This document shows, one piece after another, positions 59,556 through 64,000 of a stretch of DNA of 64,000 nucleotides. Source of the stretch: Desulfoluna limicola (lineage in GTDB: Bacteria; Desulfobacterota; Desulfobacteria; Desulfobacterales; Desulfolunaceae); the NCBI RefSeq assembly GCF_021654575.1, contig NZ_AP024488.1, forward strand, positions 124,001-188,000. The letters run 5' to 3'. The translations under genes and the position numbers were made by a program. How positions within the stretch are numbered: the first letter of the stretch is position 1; each line of letters begins with the position of its first letter. The notes under the pieces are model-generated. The model had not been told where the DNA came from and searched no databases. It worked only from the letters and a program-made list of their open reading frames with translations.

Positions 59556-60428
59556 ATGTTCTATGGAAAAGAGCAAGTAGAAATTATCCCAGCTTTAATC
59601 TGTTTTACCAAGGCTGGATCAATAAAATGGACGGCCAATGAAAATACATATAGAGGAGCATTCAAAGATGAAATTTTAACATTAACTAAGACAGGTAATT
59701 TCATTACAAAGAATCATGACACTACTGTACCTGCGTACTACTTTCGCTGTAACAAAGAATCAATAAAATTTGGCGCACAGCTGATTCCAACAGAAAGTAC
59801 TTATAATTTATTTGATGATTTAGAAACTCTTCTCACCAGTGAGAAGTTGATTGAAATAGAAACGAAAGATGTTATTGGTCTTAATTTAACACCAAATGAA
59901 ATAAATTATAGATGCGAATCAACATTGGATAGTGATTTTTACAATAATTATCTTAAATCGATAGATTTATTAGATTGGGAAACAACTGATAATACCTCAA
60001 TTATCTGTGCATGGGATGATATTTTAAATAGAAGATTTGATCTGCAAGTAGAGTATTTATGGAACTCCAAAAAATTATATTGCCTCTCTTTTATGCTCGT
60101 TGATAACGTAAATTTATCAATTTCAGCAACAAATATAGATGATCAAGCTTCAACTGATCTTTTTAGGCTATTTGAACGATGTTATAAAAAAACAAATTTC
60201 AAGAAATTTAAGTTCAATTATTTGCTAAAGCAGGGAACTCGTTTCCACTGTCTTAATTTTCTTAAAGAGTATCAAGAAATTCACCGACAAGAAGTGCTTA
60301 AAAAAAAGCAAGATGAACAGGAACAAAAAAGGATTGAGGAAATAGAGCAAGAATTTTTACGTGTAATAAACATCCTTAAAAAAGGTCACAATACAAAACC
60401 AATTGAACTATATAAACCTTTTAGTTAA
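59556..60428 (+). CDS. Unknown cargo protein with C-terminal coiled coil
   Basis: 290 aa, very AT-rich, no strong ribosome-binding site. No recognised domain: the N-terminal two thirds are beta-rich (EIIPALICFTKAGSIKW, FDLQVEYLWNSKKLYCLSFM), and residues 240-275 form a charged coiled coil (EVLKKKQDEQEQKRIEEIEQ). Fits the general pattern of phage accessory genes. A 116-base gap separates it from the endA remnant. Confidence 0.6.
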   Translation: MFYGKEQVEIIPALICFTKAGSIKWTANENTYRGAFKDEILTLTKTGNFITKNHDTTVPAYYFRCNKESIKFGAQLIPTESTYNLFDDLETLLTSEKLIEIETKDVIGLNLTPNEINYRCESTLDSDFYNNYLKSIDLLDWETTDNTSIICAWDDILNRRFDLQVEYLWNSKKLYCLSFMLVDNVNLSISATNIDDQASTDLFRLFERCYKKTNFKKFKFNYLLKQGTRFHCLNFLKEYQEIHRQEVLKKKQDEQEQKRIEEIEQEFLRVINILKKGHNTKPIELYKPFS

Positions 60429-60530
60429 TGGGAATTATAATTTATCTTGGCAAACATTTATTCTGCAACACAGGTTTGCCAAGATTATAAACCTTTCTCA
60501 CCACAAATAAACAATGTCCATAGGTGTATT

Positions 60531-60596
60531 GGGGAGGGGGAGACCTGTACATTATCAAAAAGGTCTAATAAGGAACGATGTATAGCTCTGCCCTTT
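60531..60596. repeat. GGGG..GAGACCTGTAC..AGCTCTGCCC element (copy 3)
   Basis: GGGGAGGGGGAGACCTGTAC (60531-60550) and GATGTATAGCTCTGCCC (60577-60593). The right half matches copy 1 (CGTAGCTCTGCCCC). It follows the last cargo gene, and the palindrome and the HTH gene come next. Confidence 0.55.
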
Positions 60597-60617
60597 TCTC
60601 TCTCTAAAATTATCAGA

Positions 60618-60635
60618 ATGTCTACGCGTAGACAT
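60618..60635. repeat. 18-bp perfect palindrome (copy 3)
   Basis: ATGTCTACGCGTAGACAT just downstream of the HTH gene stop, at the border between cargo island and packaging genes. Confidence 0.85.
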
Positions 60636-60640
60636 CCCCC

Positions 60641-60835
60641 CTAACCCCCCACTCCAGCCTCCTCCTTCCGCCTCTCCACAAACTCCTCCACACTCCGCTC
60701 AATAACCCGCAGACCACGCCGATTCCCCGTGTAGTACCCCTTGATCTCACCCGCCTCCAGTAACCTGTACGCATGAGCTCGTGAACAAGAGATCATCTCT
60801 GCCGCTTCCATTACATTCACCGTTCGTTCAATCAT
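60641..60835 (-). CDS. Small HTH (excisionase/MerR-like) protein
   Basis: 64 aa. ERTVNVMEAAEMISCSRAHA and YRLLEAGEIKGYYTGNRRGL are a winged helix-turn-helix of the HTH_17 type, followed by RVIERSVEEFVERR. Such proteins act as excisionases or small regulators. It follows the terminase large subunit by six bases, so it is read from the packaging operon. Confidence 0.82.
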   Translation of the reverse strand: MIERTVNVMEAAEMISCSRAHAYRLLEAGEIKGYYTGNRRGLRVIERSVEEFVERRKEEAGVGG

Positions 60836-60841
60836 TCTACA

Positions 60842-62767
60842 CTACCTCTTGTTGTACCAGCTGGGCCGGTTTCGATTTCCTTTGAGTTTCTGTCTTACGT
60901 CCTGGGGCTCGGCTTTCGGGGCCGCCTTGGGCTTCGGAGCTTCTTTCTTCTTCTCTTCGATCTTGGCCAGGAACCGGATGCTGGGCATCCAGGAGGAGTC
61001 GGCGCAGGCGGCGGCGTAGACCTCGCAGTCGAAGAGGTGGTTGTCCCGACCTCCGATCTGCTTCCACGTGATCTTTTTGGTCTTCTTGTCCCGGCGCTTC
61101 TCTTCAGCCAGGAACTGCTTGGCGTATTGCAGATCGGTCTCCGAGTGGAGGTAGAACCGCTGGTGGTCGGCGGGTCGTTCCGTGTCCGGGTTGGCCTCCT
61201 TTCGGGTGAGGCGATAGTGGATCAGATCTTTTAATTGGTGGGTGTCCAGGAGTCGCAGCTCCAGACCACCGGGAATCGGTTTGTTGCTTCGGGGCATCTT
61301 GTCCATGATCTTCACCTGGACCTTTTGGAACTGGCTTTTGGAGGCGCCCTTGATACCGAAGACCACGCCCCGGCTGTTGTCCCTCAGCCATTCGTAGGCC
61401 TCTTCGGTTCGGGTCCAATCGTCATCGGCGTTCACGCCGCCGCCGGTATCGAGGGCCGCCCGGAAGATCCCCTTGGTCTCCGTGGAGTCCTGGACCGGGT
61501 AGCGGGTGTCAAAGACCAGCTTCTCCACGTCGTCCCAGGTGGAAAGTGTCCCGTACTGAATCAGCCAGCTTGTAAGATCTTTGTCCCAGGCCCTGACCAC
61601 AAAATAAAAATTGCTCTTCTGCATGTCGATGCCGCAGGTGAGGGCAACGGCCTCCTTGGGCACCACGCCTGGGGGAAGGTCGGTCTTGTGCTCCAGGAGC
61701 TTGGTCTCATCGGTGGTGGCGATGACCGGCTTGTAGGGGACGGCCTTGTGCTGGGTGTCAAAGGCCATCATCTTTGCCGGGTCCTGGAGTCCTTTTAAAA
61801 ACGCCGCCGCCACATCGGAGAGGCTGATGAACGGCGAGTACCAGGAGGGGAGGTGGTAGCCCACGGCCACCGGCCTTGTGATCTCCTTCTCCGGAACCCA
61901 TCGGCCCATTTTGACGGCCCGGTTTCGGTCGATGTCGTCCCAATCCATACCGCACTTCGTGCAGGTGTACCGGGCTGACTTTCGACTGACCACGGTCTTC
62001 GGGTCCGCCTGGGAGCCTTTGGGCCAGTGGATGGAGGGGAACTCCATATTCTGAAAGGTGTCGCAGATGGGGCAGGGCACCTCGTAGTGGTGCATCAGCT
62101 CCACGTCTTCAGCCATGAGCCGCGAGAAGGCATCTCCGTCTTCCGCCGGGGTGGAAAAGTAGAGGATCTTCTTGGTGAAGGGGTAGGCGTTGGTCCTCAC
62201 CTCACCCAGGGAAATCGGGTCTGCTTCCTTTCCGGCGAACTCCGGATACTTTCCGGGCTCATCAAAGAAGAGATACCGGACGGACTCCGATGCCATCACC
62301 GCAGGGGAGGTGGCCCATGCCATCATGATGTCCATGCCGTTGGTGAAGTTGATGGAGAGCGTTGAGACATCATCGGCCTTCTGGCTCAGCAGCTCTGCGA
62401 TTCTGGGGGTGGACTTCAGGGCCGGGAGGATCTGGCGCCGGCTGATTCGCTTCACCGCTTTTTCATCGGGCATCACGTACATGGCAGGCCCCGGATCCTG
62501 ATCCGCCACATACTGCATGCAGTTGATGGCCACCTGGGTTTTGCCCGTCTGGGGGGCAAAGCATAAAAAGATCTTTTGAACCCAGGGGTGGTTCCAGGCG
62601 TCCATGGGCGCCACCAGGTAGGGGGTGAGGTCGTTGGTCCACTGCCCCTGGGCCGGGCCTTTGGAGACCCGCCGGTGCCGCTCCGCCCACTGGGAGACGG
62701 TGACCTTCTCCTTGGCTTTGAAGATCCGACGCTCCGCCTCGCTGAATTGAATAACCTCTGCCGTCAT
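60842..62767 (-). CDS. Terminase large subunit (lambda GpA family)
   Basis: 641 aa. ATPase with Walker-A-like APQTGKTQ (about residues 71-78), PGKYPEFAGKEADPISLGEV and a zinc-binding pair C-P-I-C / C-T-K-C near residues 230-275. The nuclease part has CGIDMQKSNFYFVVRAW. Cuts and packages phage DNA. C-terminal tail is Lys/Pro-rich. Starts inside the small subunit's stop (four-base overlap). Confidence 0.93.
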   Translation of the reverse strand: MTAEVIQFSEAERRIFKAKEKVTVSQWAERHRRVSKGPAQGQWTNDLTPYLVAPMDAWNHPWVQKIFLCFAPQTGKTQVAINCMQYVADQDPGPAMYVMPDEKAVKRISRRQILPALKSTPRIAELLSQKADDVSTLSINFTNGMDIMMAWATSPAVMASESVRYLFFDEPGKYPEFAGKEADPISLGEVRTNAYPFTKKILYFSTPAEDGDAFSRLMAEDVELMHHYEVPCPICDTFQNMEFPSIHWPKGSQADPKTVVSRKSARYTCTKCGMDWDDIDRNRAVKMGRWVPEKEITRPVAVGYHLPSWYSPFISLSDVAAAFLKGLQDPAKMMAFDTQHKAVPYKPVIATTDETKLLEHKTDLPPGVVPKEAVALTCGIDMQKSNFYFVVRAWDKDLTSWLIQYGTLSTWDDVEKLVFDTRYPVQDSTETKGIFRAALDTGGGVNADDDWTRTEEAYEWLRDNSRGVVFGIKGASKSQFQKVQVKIMDKMPRSNKPIPGGLELRLLDTHQLKDLIHYRLTRKEANPDTERPADHQRFYLHSETDLQYAKQFLAEEKRRDKKTKKITWKQIGGRDNHLFDCEVYAAACADSSWMPSIRFLAKIEEKKKEAPKPKAAPKAEPQDVRQKLKGNRNRPSWYNKR

Positions 62768-63312
62768 TCTGCGTTCACTCCTTCGAAGTCAACTTTAAGA
62801 ACCGGCCATTTCTTGGGCTCCGCATACCGCCCGAGAAAAAGCTCCATCCGCTCCAGGCAATAATCGATGAGGTCCGGGTTTTTGGCTGTGTCTCCATCCA
62901 CCCGCTTGATCATTTCCCCGGCATTCGACTGGAAGAAGGTCTCCAGGTCGTTCCTGAAGATGGCCGCCCGAGCCGCCAGGTCCCCGTTGAAGAGATCCCG
63001 GTCGATGTACTGACCGGTCTCGATCAGGGTCTTCATCTCCCAGTGCTTTGCCTGGGCTTTTGCCTTTCGGGTCTCTGCTTCCATCTTCTCGCGTTGGAGC
63101 TGCTCTGCATCTTCCGATGGCCGTGAACCATCCAGGGCTTTCAGGTGCATGGATGCATAGCGGTCCACGTCCTTAACGAGAAACGTCCCGTCTTTCTGCA
63201 TCGGGATCCGGCCTTCGTCCCGGTGCTTGTAAACCGTGGACTGGCTGGCCTTGTACCCGGCCTCCTTCAGGTAGGCGGTGATGGCTTTTGCATTTGGAAG
63301 TGTGTCTGACAT
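62764..63312 (-). CDS. Terminase small subunit (Nu1-like)
   Basis: 182 aa. A helix-turn-helix N-terminus (AITAYLKEAGYKASQSTVYK) recognises packaging sites, followed by a coiled coil (DAEQLQREKMEAETRKAKAQ) and an assembly domain near the C-terminus. Position directly upstream of the large subunit confirms the call. Confidence 0.85.
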   Translation of the reverse strand: MSDTLPNAKAITAYLKEAGYKASQSTVYKHRDEGRIPMQKDGTFLVKDVDRYASMHLKALDGSRPSEDAEQLQREKMEAETRKAKAQAKHWEMKTLIETGQYIDRDLFNGDLAARAAIFRNDLETFFQSNAGEMIKRVDGDTAKNPDLIDYCLERMELFLGRYAEPKKWPVLKVDFEGVNAE

Positions 63313-63319
63313 AAAGCTC

Positions 63320-63742
63320 TTATTTCATCCCTTCAATTTTCTTGCGCCAGTTCCTCACCGTGGCCGGATCACACCCGATCCGCTTTGCCGTCTCCGTTGT
63401 TCCCATCTCCTGGCCAAAAGAAAGAAACAGGAAGTAGAGCGCCCGGAACTCCATGTGGCTTCCGGAGAGAAAGGTCCCTGTGAGGCTGGTGAACTTTTTC
63501 CCGCAGGCCGGGCAGGACAATCTTTTTCCGCTCCAGAACCGGGTGAGTCGTTGTTCGTCCTGGATGGAAGATCCGCACCCGGGACAGTGGGCTCCGTCCT
63601 TGTGGATCCGGTTCAGGATCCACCCCCGGCAGACGTCCAGGTCCAGGAACTCCGGGTCGAAGGCATGGGCTGCCTCGGCGGGAGTGAAGGCTTTGACGCC
63701 TGCTGCTGTGTTGCCCTGGTCTGTATTTTCTTGATGTTCCAT
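63320..63742 (-). CDS. Zinc-ribbon/HTH phage regulator
   Basis: 140 aa. Four cysteines in CPGCGSS...CPACGKKF form a zinc ribbon (about residues 53-85). The C-terminus TTETAKRIGCDPATVRNWRK is a helix-turn-helix. The pattern is like transposase-type zinc-ribbon/HTH heads and late-gene activators. First gene of the packaging operon, so a late-gene activator is a reasonable inference. Confidence 0.7.
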   Translation of the reverse strand: MEHQENTDQGNTAAGVKAFTPAEAAHAFDPEFLDLDVCRGWILNRIHKDGAHCPGCGSSIQDEQRLTRFWSGKRLSCPACGKKFTSLTGTFLSGSHMEFRALYFLFLSFGQEMGTTETAKRIGCDPATVRNWRKKIEGMK

Positions 63743-64000
63743 TGTTCCAGCCCGTTTTAAAATTTAAGTGCGAAGAACTTTCGCGGTCAAAGATACCCGC
63801 ATAAGCCAAATGTCCCAGAAGGACCCAAACCGTTTGGGCCGCTTCGGCCCCCTTCCTTCGTTGGTCAGCCCGGTCAACCCCGGTCAGGCGGGGTGGCCAG
63901 GGGTTAAGTTACTGATTTCTTTTATCTGGTCAGGGAGGTCAGCCCTTTTTTTTAGAAAACAAAAATTTTGTTAAGGAGGTCCTTAACGCATGCACACGCA
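63743..64000. promoter_or_regulatory. Repeat-rich leader of the packaging operon
   Basis: Contains CCCAAACCGTTTGGG at 63824-63838, GTTAAGGA-GG-TCCTTAAC at 63970-63987, and five GGTCA units at 63863, 63872, 63882, 63928 and 63937 (spacings near one helical turn). These look like operators or a packaging (cos/pac) region. No gene is seen up to the window's end. Confidence 0.5.

Noticed and set aside
30000..64000. Mu-like transposable prophage
   Set aside because: No MuA/MuB-type transposase genes are seen in this window, tail genes are closest in order to P2, the head is lambda-like, and a tRNA-Gly attachment core lies at the left border.
1..64000. CRISPR array
   Set aside because: No regularly spaced short direct repeats with unique spacers were seen; the repeats present are palindromic dispersed elements, a 137-bp tandem and phage iterons.

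Overview
The window looks like a chromosome segment of a Desulfobacterota (delta-proteobacterial, sulfate-reducer-like) bacterium. The evidence is a classic dcw cell-wall/division cluster (mraZ-rsmH-ftsL-ftsI-murE), a ferredoxin-dependent 2-oxoacid oxidoreductase operon (korDABC), a YejABEF-type peptide importer, and many GC-rich palindromic intergenic repeats built around CTCGTTCCTCGGG and CCTCCGGCGGC. The species call is inference. Host genes are GC-rich, and several islands are clearly more AT-rich.

Layout. 1-4.1 kb: dcw cluster on the minus strand. 4.4-13 kb: a lipid-kinase-like gene, then a peptide ABC importer whose genes are separated by repeat clusters. 13.2-15.7 kb: degenerate 137-bp tandem repeats interrupted by a group II intron carrying its own RT/maturase; the intron abuts and truncates a B12-binding radical SAM gene (15.7-17.5 kb). 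17.7-21.1 kb: an alkyltransferase-like protein and korDABC. 21.7-22.9 kb: a flavin oxidoreductase. 23.5-27.1 kb: an AT-rich island with a tandem ATP-grasp ligase, a P1-family (DmpA/BapA) aminopeptidase and an ISL3 transposase remnant. 27.3-29.2 kb: two Hsp20 genes and a short J-protein. 29.3-30.1 kb: a decayed umuD and the 3' half of a tRNA-Gly gene with iterons, read here as an attachment junction.

30.2 kb to the right edge is a prophage with late genes on the minus strand. Reading in the transcription direction (right to left): a zinc-ribbon regulator, small and large terminase, then (after a 9.4-kb interruption) a lambda-like head module (joining protein, portal, S49 protease/scaffold, decoration, capsid), a lysis-like cassette, and a P2-like contractile tail (sheath, tube, chaperone pair with a -1 slippery site, tape measure, gpX/D/V/U/W/J/I/H). 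It ends with a lectin-fold fibre whose C-terminus looks like a diversity-generating-retroelement target, and an O-acyltransferase.

The most unusual part is 51.3-60.6 kb, an AT-rich cargo island on the plus strand lodged between the terminase and joining genes. It holds at least four cargo blocks separated by three decayed copies of a P22-type antirepressor gene, a diverged copy of the joining-gene start, and recurrent GGGGCAGAC...TCTGCCCC elements. The first block has the anatomy of an integron gene cassette: a two-gene operon whose first bases (GTTAGAGC) are the exact complement of the R'' box (GCTCTAAC) of an attC-like site at its end. The cargo proteins (unknown soluble protein plus four-TM partner, DUF4468-like lipoprotein, EEP nuclease plus partner, membrane-anchored proteins) are candidate phage-borne defence or exclusion genes; that function is inference.
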